From contig CM064424.1 in NCBI GenBank assembly GCA_032690845.1, forward strand, positions 40,437,511 to 40,501,510: a stretch of 64,000 nucleotides of DNA, read 5' to 3'. Shown piece by piece: positions 42,895 to 53,469 of this stretch (its first letter is position 1; each line of letters begins with the position of its first letter). Under the pieces are notes generated by a model. It was not told where the DNA came from. It saw only the letters and a list, made by a program, of their open reading frames with translations, and ran no database searches. Position numbers and translations under genes: made by a program. This DNA is from Eleusine coracana subsp. coracana. Its lineage: Eukaryota > Streptophyta > Magnoliopsida > Poales > Poaceae.

Positions 42895-43510
42895 TAATCT
42901 CAGATTGTTGGCTCACTGATGTACCTAGCTAGTGCAACCCGTCCTGACATCTCATTTGCCGTTAGCAAATTGAGCCGGTTTAATTCTAATCCGGGAGAGG
43001 ATCATTGGTGTGGTATTGATCGAGTCTTGTGCTATCTTAAGGGCACAATGAGTTATGGAATTCACTATTCAAGGTATCCTGGTGTACTTGAAGGATATAG
43101 TGATTCAAACTAGATAACAGATGCTGATGAGATGAAGGCCACTAGTGGATACCTATTCACGCTTGGTGGCGGTGCTGTCTCATGGAGATCGTGTAAACAA
43201 ACAATTTTGACTAAGTCAACCATGGAGGCAGAGCTCACTGCTTTGGAAACAGCTGCCACTGAGGCAGAGTGGTTGAGAGAACTTTTAATGGACTTGCCGA
43301 TGGTTGAAAAACCAATCCCTGCTATTCTCATGAACTGTGATAATCAAACAGTTATCAGGAAGGTGACTAGCAGTCAGGATAATATGGAGTCCAGCAAACA
43401 TGTGAAACGCAGATTGAAGTCTATCAGGAAACAAAGGAGCTCCGGTGTTATAGTTGTGGAATACATTGAAACAGCTAAAAACTTGGCAGATCCCTTTACT
43501 GAGGGATAAT
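42895..43510 (+). pseudogene. RNase H and C-terminal end of RE-G pol
   Basis: VGSLMYLASATRPDISFAVS, then LEGYSDSN with the RNase H Asp followed by TAG (Trp or Asp context lost), TKSTMEAELTALE (Glu), NCDNQTVIRK (Asp) and TAKNLADPFTEG with the last Asp. The terminal frame stops at 43507, and ASKEMGLRPT follows as remnant. The four acidic positions are all present. Confidence 0.88.
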
Positions 43511-44100
43511 CACGCATTGTGATAGATAATGCATCGAAGGAGATGGGATTGAGACCCACATGAGTTACACTACAGTGGTAACCCAACCTATGTGATCGAA
43601 GATCCCATGAATTAGGACCTGGGAAGAACAAGTTGTTAGTTAACTGGAGAGTATAATCAATATACTTAATCCACTCCATTAGAGATGTATTACTCTCATA
43701 TCTGTAAGGTAGGATGACTTTTTCTTAATGTGTTCTAAGGCTCTTTCATGAGCAAGATACTGTCCTACAGAGTATTTTCGCAAGAACACACCTATGTGAG
43801 CTTGATCATTAGTCGCTATCTATAAGAATTGGGAATTCTTTAATAAGTTGATGAAGTGAGACAGGAGTACGACTTATATGCTCCACCAGCGGGGTAGACT
43901 CTTGGTAGCCAAGTACCAGTCAAGGCTACAAGTGAAACTTGTTCACATCAAACTGTGAATTGAAGGCATAGTCCATTGCACAGTTGCGGATGGGTGTAGC
44001 TTGTAGCTCTAGGTGGATGTTCAACCTTTACTGGTTTCTACTGAAAAGCTGGTATATTAACAGTACCTCGGTATGATAGGCAAAACGACATGAGCCTCTG
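43511..44100 (+). other. 3' untranslated part of RE-G
   Basis: About 600 bp between pol and the PPT, no ORF. The usual long 3' tail of this kind of copia element. Confidence 0.6.
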
Positions 44101-44116
44101 GGATAGGGTAGGGGAT
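44100..44116 (+). promoter_or_regulatory. Polypurine tract of RE-G
   Basis: GGGATAGGGTAGGGGAT immediately before the LTR start TGTTAGAAG at 44117. Purine-rich apart from two Ts. Supports plus orientation. Confidence 0.8.
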
Positions 44117-45118
44117 TGTTAGAAGTTTGGATTGTTGCCCAAATTGATAATTCCAATAAATCCCAAAGGCCTATATGCACATGCATGACATTGTGGGGGA
44201 CTTTAGTCCCATATTGTTAGCCTTGGGAGAAGAAGAACAACTTATATACTTGAGTTGTTTCCACCAAGTTGAGCTAGTAGGAGAGAAGAGGAAGAACACA
44301 CGCGCGTGCTTGCTAGCCTCGTCTCGCCGGGCCGGGCCGGGCGGGGCGAAGGGCGCGGGCGCACGACATGCGCGTGAATGGTCCTGCAAAATTCGAGCCT
44401 TGCATGTGCAGGGTCGCAGCTTCCATTTGTTACCCAGAGTTTTTGTTATGCAAGAGATAATTGCGCTGACCAAATATGGTAAGCAATTAATCTCTCTTAA
44501 TGGTGATTAATATGCCTACTTAATTGCTAATTAATTACCATAAGTGTGTTATCGCTGTATGTATATATATGACGAGACGTCGCCTCTACAGACTCAACGA
44601 ATTTTCGCCTCTCGCCATTCCCTACTATGCTGCCGTATTGTCTTCCCTATCCCGCCACCGACGTGCCATCGGTGCCGGGAGAGCAGGTCTCCAAAGCCTA
44701 CGTCTCTTCGTGTCCTTGCACAAGGTAGGGGACGTATCAGGTTTTTGGGAAGCACCATCATGACTGCTCACTGGTGATTTGATCCACATGTTCTTCATCA
44801 ACCGATCGTCTACATCTGCATTGCCTTCTTCATCGACGGATCAGACTCTACTACAACCATCGCCGGAGCGCTTTCCTGTAAGACATCTTTTAACCTCTTT
44901 TGATAAGTAGATCGAGTGATCTAGGCGTTGTTCCTAGATGGTTGCTACTCGTTATGATTAGCATCTATTCTTTGTTTATGTCTCATGATTTAATAGTACA
45001 CGTAATTAAGATAGGGGTTTACTTGATGATTTGCATGCCTAGGTTACGTGTAGTATATCTAGTACTTGTACCTACTGGTATTAGATATATCATCATTAAA
45101 CTACTGTTATTTCCAACA
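44117..45118 (+). repeat. 3' LTR of RE-G
   Basis: TGTTAGAAGTTTGGATTG ... TATTTCCAACA, homologous over the full length to 37799-38815. Confidence 0.93.
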
Positions 45119-45123
45119 AAGAT
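45119..45123. repeat. Target-site duplication of RE-G, right copy (AAGAT)
   Basis: AAGAT right after ...TTCCAACA, equal to 37794-37798. Confidence 0.93.
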
Positions 45124-45146
45124 ATTCAGGTAATTCCGAATATCAT

Positions 45147-46039
45147 TTTCAGCTCCAGTCATAAATCCGCTCAGTTCCACTGCTCCCAATTTGCTGCCTT
45201 TGTCCATCCAATACATCCTGATATTTGTTAGACGCACCAAGCATTCGATTTGTTTAATTCATTGCATCACATAGACCCGGTGAGGAAGGCCCAAAGGATT
45301 TAACATGTGAGCTGCTCTGCCCGTGTATACTACTTAATTTATAGTGCTTTATTATGTAAATCAGAACACTTAGGCATGAGAGTGCTTGCTCATAACTTGG
45401 CTGTCAGCTAATACTTTTGTTACAAATTTTGTAAGTGGCTGAAGCGCTAAAGGAGATTGTTGGTGACAGATGGTCAGGTGGTGTCGTATGCTTTTTTGAT
45501 TGAATGTTGTCATTCTACAGTTTGTTGGGAGGCATGACAATAGTGGCTATAGAACATCTCGATGTGTGTAAATGATTTCAGATTATCTGGTCACTTGTAT
45601 GTGTTTTGCAAATGACCTGTGACTGTATAGCAATATAATGTACTGCTGTGTGAATGTTACAATATTTTTTCTGAGGCTAATGCACCGTGCAAACAGAATC
45701 ACCGCAAGTCAATTGACGGTGGATAATTATTTGTTGATTACAATAAATGATGAGATTACTGTTAATGATGGTGTTCTGTGATTTGATCATATTAAGATTG
45801 CTGATGGACAGTTGGTCGGTAATTCAACAAGTACCAATACACCATCAGTCGGTATTTCTTCATCAGCACCGACCAATCATTGGTCGCTAAAAACATGTAA
45901 GTCGCTAAAAAGTTTTACCGACACGGCTTACACCGACCGATATATAGGTCGGTAAAGACCTTTAATGACCGATCGTAAGTTGCTGAAGGGCCTTTTAGCG
46001 ACTCATCACATGTCGCCAATAGTGAACCGTGGTATAGTG
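45147..46039. mobile_element. CACTA-like element end, truncating the P450 gene
   Basis: The right border at 46039 reads GAACCGTGGTATAGTG on the plus strand, i.e. CACTATACCACGGTTC inward from the P450 exon. Subterminal repeats of TAGCGAC and ACCGACC/GGTCGGT types fill 45840-46020, as expected near a CACTA end. The opposite end is not in view; RE-F and its nested passengers appear to have inserted into it. P450 coding sequence stops exactly at the border. The next three bases are AAT, a candidate target duplication that cannot be tested. 45147-45800 shows no gene. Confidence 0.6.
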
Positions 46040-46418
46040 AATCAATATGTCTATCCTCAAGTCGCTCAGGATAGAACTCCTCAGGGCTGTCCCATACGCT
46101 AGGGTCACGGCCTATGGCCCAAACATTTACAAAAACTCTGGTGCCTGGCGACACATTGTAGCCACTGATCACGCAGCTCTGCATTGTTTCCCTCGGAATC
46201 AACAGAGTCCCAGGTGGGTGTAGCCTGAAATTTTCTTTAATCACCATCTTAAGGTACTTGAGATTCTTTACATCTTCTTCATCTACTTTTAGTTTGTTCC
46301 TGATGAATCCACGAACTTCTGCTTGTGCCTTCGTCATTACCCTAGTGTTCCTCATGAGCTCGGACATGATCTAGATCATAGTAACAGTACAAGTGTCAAT
46401 GCCTCCAGCAAATGTATC
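46040..46418 (-). pseudogene. P450 exon 3 (truncated, stop codon)
   Basis: Begins after acceptor CCCAG at 46419-46420 with DTFAGGIDTCTVTMI, then TAG where the family has Trp (TGG to TAG), then [56 protein letters not shown] and [10 protein letters not shown]. At 46040 the sequence switches to the CACTA-like end. The expected heme loop (FxxGxRxCxG) is absent. Confidence 0.92.
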
Positions 46419-48574
46419 CTGGGATTTCCAAGAATAGATAAGTATTTAGACACAACTCCACAGTTGGTAGGTTGGCACTGACGGACCCAACCTGTTGCTT
46501 GAGTATTCCTAGGAATACCCAACAATTTGACAAACAAAAGTACTATTAGATATAGCTATGTACTTTTGTAATTTGAAGCAAAATACAAAAAACTAAGAAA
46601 ATGTGCATCCCATCACATCATGGCCCAAATTGCAGCCTACTCCTCACATTCTCATGTACATGCGTGCGTGTGAACGTCAAACGGCAGAACCAACTTCTTA
46701 TTCGCTTGTGTGACACAACTCGACAAACAACGAAGCATGCGCTTGAACTCAAGGCAGTGTGCCAGCAGATGGCGTGCACGACTGTCCATGATGGAAGTAG
46801 AGAGCTTGCGATGCCGCTGGTCCCCGACCCCTTGGCTCGCATGTATGAGACAATCGGTGAGCGCTGACGGCGATGCACTGAATCGCTAACCCCGGCCTGA
46901 AATTTCTTGGGCGTGTTCACTGATTGCTTTCTAATCTTGATTTCAGGCTAATGGCTTAGAACTCCAATCTTGATTTGAAAGCTTTTGTTGGGAAGAGCTT
47001 GTTATAGAAAAACTAAAGGAAGCACATCAACGGGATTATAAATAATAAAGAATTTATCTTAATTAGGCTGGATTGTGAACATTCCACTATTATGGACATG
47101 TTGTATTTACAATTTTTGTTCTAATCAACTGTTGTGAGTGTCTTTTTTTTCCTTCTTTGACTGACGGCTTGGGAATACCAAAGTTTTAACTGCGGAGATA
47201 CTCGATTCGGAGGGTTGCCTAACCTGAGCTGACCAGACTAGAGAGACCTAGGGTTCCGCCGCCACCGCCTCTGCCCCCCCCCCCCCCCTCCTCTCCCTCT
47301 CCGGCGTCCTCGCCGACGGTGGGCAGGAGAGGGAAGCCCACCCTTCATCGCCTAAGGTAGTTCCTTGTCTTTCGGTTTTAGTTCTTCCCGTTTCTCCATG
47401 GGCCATGTGCCGCCTTGTCTTCCTCTCCCTCCAGGCCGCCATGGCCGTCGGCCTTGAGCTTTGGCTCGTCGCCGGCGGTCTCCTCGGTGTCAGTCTAGAG
47501 TTGAAGGCAGGATCCAATAAAGTAGTCATAGTTTTCCCTCCCCTCTTGCCACCTCTCGCCCCTCACCTCCCACAGTGGGATCCGGCAACAGAGCTCTCGG
47601 ATCTGCCATCTCCAGACGTGTTATCCTCTCTCCATCGCCGGCTCCGACTCTGCCCCTCTCTGATGTAGGGGGTTCCTACCCTCGCTAGACCAGCCTGTCT
47701 CCCCGACGGTTGTGCCTGCCCCTGCACCGCCGTCTCCGCAAAGCCGGCCCCACTCTCATAGCCTAACTCGCCATGCTATCGCCACCTTCCATCGGAGATG
47801 ACGCGGACAACCTTAAACCCACTGCCGCCAACAACTCAACCACAATAATTCGGCCAGTGATAATCCCCATAGATGTCCTCCCCCTCTCCCAGTACTTCAG
47901 ATCCAGGCGAGAATCCTGGTGGCGTTTCTGTGGACGTGCTATTTTGAGTGCTCTCTTGTTTGATTCCTTTCCTGCAGAGTACAACAAACTTCAATCCAGA
48001 CTACTCATGGTATCTGGGTCTTCTACGTCCTCGATCATATTTCGTACTCATGTTCTTAAGAACGATGACCGCTATAGGTGTTTCTTTCGATGTGATGTGA
48101 ATCTAGTATGTCTGGCTCCTTAAGTGCTGTCAACTAAAGGTGCTGCTTTTGCCTCTCTAATGCGTCCTGGTGAACATCGACCTTATTCTTCACCGATGAT
48201 GTCCTATCATGCAGGTAGAAGACACCAGCCTCATGCTTGTTTCAAGCGAGGTCCCTTCGACCACATTTTAGGGTCTAGCCTGTGGATAGTCGACCATATT
48301 ATAACATGCATTCTACTCACTAAGAGCCCTGCATTCCGCACCCTTCCAGGTGTGCTTTGTCTTTGGAGTGTGTTCCCTCTAGTGTCTGTAAGAAGTTATA
48401 AAAAAAAAGTTTTAACTGCCGGGTCCATCACTGTAGGTTGGTATATATGTTTATGCTATTTTGCTTTCTACGTTTCCGGCATTATCATTGTATTACATAC
48501 TATTATCTTCCTTGTCATTGTAGAAACTGTGCAACAAAGATAACTATATATACACTATTTTCATGAAATCATAC
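46419..48574 (-). other. P450 intron 2 (2.16 kb), with unidentified insert
   Basis: Donor ATG|GTATGA at 48574 and acceptor at 46419. Introns at this CYP71 position are usually short, so extra DNA is likely. The part 47195-47760 is GC-rich with a 14-base C run (near 47275) and an AGGGTTCCGCCGCC start, like the 5' end of a host transcript or a captured gene piece. 47760-48540 has no recognisable domain. No terminal repeats were found, so I cannot name the inserted element. Confidence 0.65.
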
Positions 48575-49124
48575 CATCAGGATTCCCTTGATATGGTCAC
48601 GTGTGAATCCTAGAGCCTCGTCATCCTGTTCCCTCCACATTTTTACCAGGACGTCCACCATGTCTTCCTGCACCGCGGCCTCCAGCCTCTCAGGCTCGAG
48701 ATGTTTCTCGATAACCGAATCAAAAAAACTGTCAACCTTGTGGAAGATGCTCCTCCTCCGCGCCACGGCTCCAGTGAGGACGTCTGCCCACCGTGCGAGG
48801 CGCAACTCTGGGAAGAAGTCCTCGAACGTGAAGCTTCCCAGGACACGTACCGTCTCCTCCATCACCTGCTGGAAGCTGCTCCGTTCAAACTGTGCCGACC
48901 CGTACACCTTCCTGAACGCCACTGTGCCGATGATGCCGTCGTTTAGTGCGTACAGCTTCTCCCTGAGGTCGATGGGGGTGGCCGGAGGAGAGTTGGCGAT
49001 GGAGTCGATTAGGCGCCGCATACCGAGCAGCGATCCAGGCTGAACAGCTTGCGCATCTCGCGCCAGTAGTCGCCGTAGGGGCTGAAGGCGACGTCAAGGA
49101 AACCGTAGCTCAGCATCCTCGGAC
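48575..49124 (-). pseudogene. P450 exon 2 (frameshift and deletion)
   Basis: Starts in phase 1 completing Gly (GG|T) after acceptor [38 protein letters not shown]. At about 49020 the frame is lost to a deletion: residues that normally follow KLF.LELLSMRR are gone, and reading resumes one frame over at [18 protein letters not shown]. The rest is open to LGFTRDHIKGILM at the donor. Confidence 0.92.
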
Positions 49125-49264
49125 CTAGGTATTTTCAGCATCCGAGACATGAGACCCTATTTGAGAAACTGCATGATTGCATCATCATATGAATATCCTA
49201 AAGTCTAAAATCATATAACTCCTCTGATTCTCAGCTAACAAAAAAATCCTCTCCTTCCGCACAT

Positions 49265-50363
49265 CTCTACGGGAAATCAATCATTTGCCGGAGTGTCAAA
49301 GTCACTCGGAAAAGTCCCTAAAACACTCGGCAAAACCAAATAGCACTCGGTAAAGAAAACTGCCGGCAAAGCGCTCTTTGTCGAGTGCAAAAAAAACACT
49401 CAGTAAAATATAAATCATGAAAAAAACTTAATAAAATAATTAAAAAAATATATTTACCTTGTGTCCTGATCCTATTTTTGCATCTTTTTACATTTACCTT
49501 ATTTACCTAGTGTTTTATAAAAAACACTCAACAAAGGCCTTCTTTGCCGAGTGTCTCATAAAAAACACTCGACAAAGACTATCTTTGTCGAGTGCTAAGT
49601 TAGGCACTACGTAAATTAATTTTCTTATAAATTTCCAAAATAATTTAAAAATATCAAACTAATTTAAAAAATAATCAAATTTTGAAATGATATAATTTAT
49701 GTAATCTATGAACTATATAAAATAATTTGAAGTCAAATTCAAATTCGATTTTTAATATGACTTTAAATCTTAATCACTAATTCTCAACTTTAAGGTTATT
49801 CTTCGGAGATTCTCCGTTTAGTAAGCAAAGAATGTGACAATTTGTGTGAAATCTTCTTTACTTTTTATCATAACTTATATTTGTAATACCATAATATTGT
49901 GACAAATCTCATGGTTTTTAGACTTTATTTGAGTTTTTTTAAATTTAAAAATCATTTGGACACACATTATTGTGGTAATGATTTTCAGACTTTATGTCAA
50001 GTTTCTTTTTATTTCATAGATAAGGTCTATAATGGGGCTAAATAACATCAATATAATTTTTATACTTATTGATTTCTTATATTTGAGTCACTTGTAGTTG
50101 AAATTTGACTTCATTCAATAAATTGCTTCAAATGTAATTAATTAACTAAATATAGCAAACAATAACAAAAAAATACCAAATTTTGACATGAAGTTACACA
50201 TATTGTATGTGTAGAGCACAAAAAATTTAAAAGTATAAGAGAAAAAAATGATTTTTTAGCGAGTGTTAAGAAAAACACTCGGCAAAAACTAGCTTTGTCG
50301 AGTGTCAAGAAAAAACACTCGGCAAAGAATGAAACACTCTGGCAAAAAGATTTTCCCGTAGTG
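49265..50363. mobile_element. Non-autonomous CACTA element 1 (1.1 kb)
   Basis: Terminal inverted repeats CTCTACGGGAAATC (first bases mutated from CACTACGGG) and TTTTCCCGTAGTG. Flanking 3-bp duplication CAT (49262-49264 and 50364-50366). Subterminal copies of CTTTGCCGAGTGT / ACACTCGGCAAAG at both ends. AT-rich centre without coding capacity. Confidence 0.88.
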
Positions 50364-50504
50364 CATGTTACTTCCAAATGTTTTACACTAATTTGAAAGA
50401 AAATTTTACATGCTCTAGATTACTCCAGAAAAAAAAGTACATTCCTAATACTCCACCTAAAGTATGGTAATAGAAATGACAGCGGCGGCTGCAAGCTATA
50501 CATA

Positions 50505-52475
50505 CACTATGGGAAAATGGATGTTTGCCAAATGTTCTAATCTTTATCGAGTGTTTTTCTTCAGGCACTCGGGAAATAACATCTATGCTGAGTGTCTTAT
50601 AAAAAACACTCGATAAAATATATATACTTGGTAAAGATGAATATTTATCGAGTGTTTTCTAGACACTCGGCAAATTCTCATCTTTATCTAGTGTAAGAAA
50701 AAACCCTCCGCAAACATAAGGGTTTGTCAAGTGTCCTTTCTTAACACTTGGCAAAATAAATTTATTTTTTTACTCTTCGACCACTATTTTTTTTCTAGTG
50801 CCCATAGACAATTAATGGTACATCATTGCCAAGTTTGGTATATTTCTTGATCTTTTTGCTATATTATTTAATATTTTTATTAATTGTATTTTCTTGTGAA
50901 TAATCAAACTTGAACTAGAAGTATTTCGAATAGAAAATTTACAATGTGAATAGAAAATTGATATTCGTGTTAGTGAGTCCAATGTAAAGTTGTATTGAGG
51001 AAACGAAAGGAAAGTTTACAAAATTTGTACATGAAATATCATCATTTACATGTGCTCAAATGTTATTTAAATTTTATAAAAAGAAAACAAAGTTAGAAAA
51101 TTATGAGAATTGTCATGAAATCATGATTTTATATGTGGAGGTTGTGGTAAAAAGTAGAAAAGATTTCGCAAAAGTTATCAAGTACGTTATGTACAAATTG
51201 GAGAATCTTGAAACAATACACGTAGAATTGAGAATGAGTTATTAAACTTTAAAGTACATTTGAAAAGTCGAATTTAAATATGATTTCAAATCTTTTTATA
51301 TATGCAATAATAAATAATATAAATCATGTCCTAGTGAAGTTTTGTTATTTTTTTTAACTATTTCATATTTCTACTACTTTTTTGCAGAAAATAGAAAACT
51401 CTTTGCCGAGTGCCAGTCTCGAGGCACTCGGCAAATAGATCTTTACCCAGTGTCTTATTAGGCCACTCGACAAAGGTTGTGTTTGCCAAGTGCCAATCTT
51501 CGGGCACTCGGCAAACAGATTTGAGGGAGCGCGCTCGGTACTTAGCTGTTGACTCCCTCCCTCACCTCTCACTCTCTCCGCACGCATCCCACTCTCTTCC
51601 TCCTCTCCCACCCCGCACGCCACCTGCCACCCTGTCCGTGCTCGTGCCCGCCGTTCGCTGCCCCCGGTCGGTGCCCGAGCCCCTACCCGTCGAGCGGCGA
51701 CCCCAGCCCCCCTAACCCCTCTCCCTCCTGCGCAGGTGCCCTAAGAACTTGTCACGCCCCTCCATGATGACCTACGACCCCCTCCCCCCAGCTCCCTCCC
51801 CATCGAGCTCTAATGTCTGCCTCCGCAATCATCCACCGCCAATAGCCTTCCGACCTCCTCCGCACCTGCCCTCTCCGCGCTCTCCTCCGACACCTTAGAT
51901 CTAGGCGAGCTCGGGGTGGTGCCTCAGATCCAGGCAAGCCGATGGCGGTGGCGTGGTGGGAGCAATGCAGCGGCGACATCCTGGGAGCGGCGGTGGCCTA
52001 TGAGCGGCCGTACGATGGCGGCGACGACGCCGGCCAGCTCCCTCTGCCTGGTGTTGCATGGCCTCCCGTAGCGACAGCGGGCGCGGCAGCATTGATCTAG
52101 GCGGGCTCGGCAGTGTGGATCGAGGCGAGCTCGACGGCCGGCGCTGATCTAAATGGACGGCACGGCGGTGCCCCCAGCCGGAGTGGTGGCCCGCGGCTAT
52201 GATCCCGGCTGGCCGGCACGGCGCATGCACGACGGCCTGGTGGTCTTGGTAATTTTTTTTTCGAAAAATAGTTGTGGAGTATCGGTTAATAAAACACTTG
52301 ATAAATATCGTTTGTCAAGTGTCCAAAAATCGAGTTCGGCTAAGAGCCTTTTGCCAGAACCTCGTTTCCCGAGTGCGGTTTGCCGTGTGTTTACACTCAA
52401 CAAAGCCTTTACCTAGTACAAACATTTCTTTGCCGAGTGCTTCTGGCACTTAGCAATCCAGGGATTCCCGTAGTG
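50505..52475. mobile_element. Non-autonomous CACTA element 2 (2.0 kb)
   Basis: Ends CACTATGGGAAAATGG and GGGATTCCCGTAGTG, 3-bp duplication ATA (50502-50504, 52476-52478). Many degenerate TTTGCCGAGTGT motifs lie near 50520-50760, 51400-51520 and 52290-52450. The block 51540-52240 is much more GC-rich than the rest, contains runs such as CGGCGACATCCTGGGAGCGG and resembles a captured host gene fragment. No transposase. Confidence 0.88.
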
Positions 52476-53036
52476 ATACAGGGCCAATATAATCGAAAAC
52501 CAAAAAATTGAGATAAAACCAAATATATACATGTGGCGGGAGGTTAATCTCATCTGGACCATCGGATTTTTAATACCATCAGCATCATATTGGTTGCTAT
52601 TGAGCACGGTACAAAATTCTCATCAAATTAATTCAACATTTTGCAAGCATATGTTTTTACATGTAAACATACATTGTAGTTATTTTTTGGCAGATATGTA
52701 TATCAGAGCTAGCCTATCGAAAATTACACGGAACAGCACGCCAATAAATTGTCTACCAATCGACTCATGTGATACATGTCAAGGCCCACTGTCCCAATCC
52801 ACAAAGGTGCACGTGGAAAAACTAAACAAGCTTCAGATTTGTGCTACGTATATATTGTTACTTGCAACTGCTATCATTTTATCCTAGAAATTAAATCTTT
52901 AATACACGGCAACAATTTTGGGCCAACATTTAATTTGCGACACAACAGGGTGTAATAAGAGGTCTGATATACAACCTTTAAATTTGAATTGAGTGTGCTG
53001 TTCTTAGGGGGAAAAAATACGGAGTATTCCACGAAC

Positions 53037-53385
53037 CTGGTGAACTGGGACGGCTACAGCATTGCGCATCGTTGGTCCGGAGGACCTCCTTGGCCGTCTC
53101 CGGCGATGAGACCACCACCGTTTGCACGCGGCCAAGCTGCACCTGCACCACTGGGCCGTACGTCTGCGCCATCGCCTGGAAATAACGGTGTGGCTGGCTA
53201 CCAATCTGGAGGAGGTTGCCCAGCACTGGCAGTTGCTTTGAAGGCCCCGGAGGAGCTCGTACATCTGTGCTCGTTTGAGTGGTCTTCCCACGGATTAGGA
53301 ACAGATAGAGGAGAGGAAAGAGAAAGAGTGGTGGCACGACTAGAGGGAGAAGAGGCAGCTGATCGGCAAGAGAGTGTAAAGCCAT
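53037..53385 (-). pseudogene. P450 exon 1 (N-terminal anchor and hinge)
   Basis: ATG at 53385. MALHSLADQLPLLPLVVPPL begins a hydrophobic anchor of about 30 residues for the ER membrane, then a basic stretch and the proline hinge APPGPSKQLPVLGNL, FQAMAQTYGPVVQVQLG and VVVSSPETAKEVLRTNDA, CSRPSSPG at the splice site. This exon alone has no lesion. Confidence 0.9.
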
Positions 53386-53460
53386 TGAAGCTCTTGCTCT
53401 GGAAGCGAGCGAGTGGTGCGCCTTCCAGGCTTCAGCTGCTATAGCCTAACGAACGAAACT

Positions 53461-53469
53461 GTTTTATAG
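53461..53469 (-). promoter_or_regulatory. Probable TATA box of the P450
   Basis: Minus-strand CTATAAAAC, 76 bp upstream of the ATG at 53385, leaving room for a transcription start about 45 bp before the ATG. Confidence 0.55.

Larger units (their letters stand above)
37799..45118 (+). mobile_element. RE-G: complete Ty1/copia retrotransposon with TSD, 7.3 kb
   Basis: Two LTRs of about 1.0 kb (37799-38815, 44117-45118), gag, protease, integrase, RT and RNase H in copia order on the plus strand, a PPT and 5-bp duplications (AAGAT). It carries an 840-bp internal tandem duplication of gag and the protease start, and numerous in-frame stops. The LTRs differ by scattered substitutions and small indels, so insertion is not very recent. 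Confidence 0.95.
49125..53036 (-). other. P450 intron 1 (3.9 kb), carrying two CACTA elements
   Basis: Donor AG|GTTCGT at 53036-53035, acceptor CCTAG at 49125. Exon 1 ends CCA-G and exon 2 starts GT-CCG, giving Ser-Pro-Gly-Pro. Without the two CACTA insertions and their duplicated bases the intron would be about 0.84 kb. The remaining stretches 49125-49264, 50364-50504 and 52476-53036 are AT-rich with no gene. Confidence 0.85.
46040..53385 (-). pseudogene. CYP71E-like cytochrome P450 pseudogene (three exons, 3' end lost)
   Basis: Minus strand: exon 1 53385-53037, exon 2 49124-48575, exon 3 46418-46040. All four visible splice sites are canonical. The protein has an N-terminal membrane anchor, proline hinge (APPGPSKQLPVLGNL), [30 protein letters not shown], oxygen-binding region AGGIDTC, K-helix KENFRLHPP (ExxR) and PEEFYPERL. 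These blocks match CYP71E1-type grass P450s, the oxime-metabolising enzymes of cyanogenic glucoside synthesis, better than other CYP71s I know. Defects: frameshift and about 24-codon deletion in exon 2, TAG for Trp in exon 3, and loss of the heme-binding Cys loop. It cannot make an active enzyme. Confidence 0.9.

Noticed and set aside
45019..45240. 73-codon minus ORF as the C-terminal end of the P450
   Set aside because: No heme-loop motif or other P450 similarity, and it straddles the RE-G LTR border.
47273..47289. Poly-C run of 14 as a functional element
   Set aside because: Simple homopolymer; likely slippage or sequencing noise, no structure around it.
47405..48543. ORFs of 87, 116 and 139 codons in P450 intron 2 as host genes
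   Set aside because: No domain, no supporting splice or promoter structure, mixed strands; possibly a captured fragment but not identifiable.
46040..53385. Functional P450 gene
   Set aside because: Frameshift and deletion in exon 2, stop in exon 3, and no heme-binding cysteine loop.
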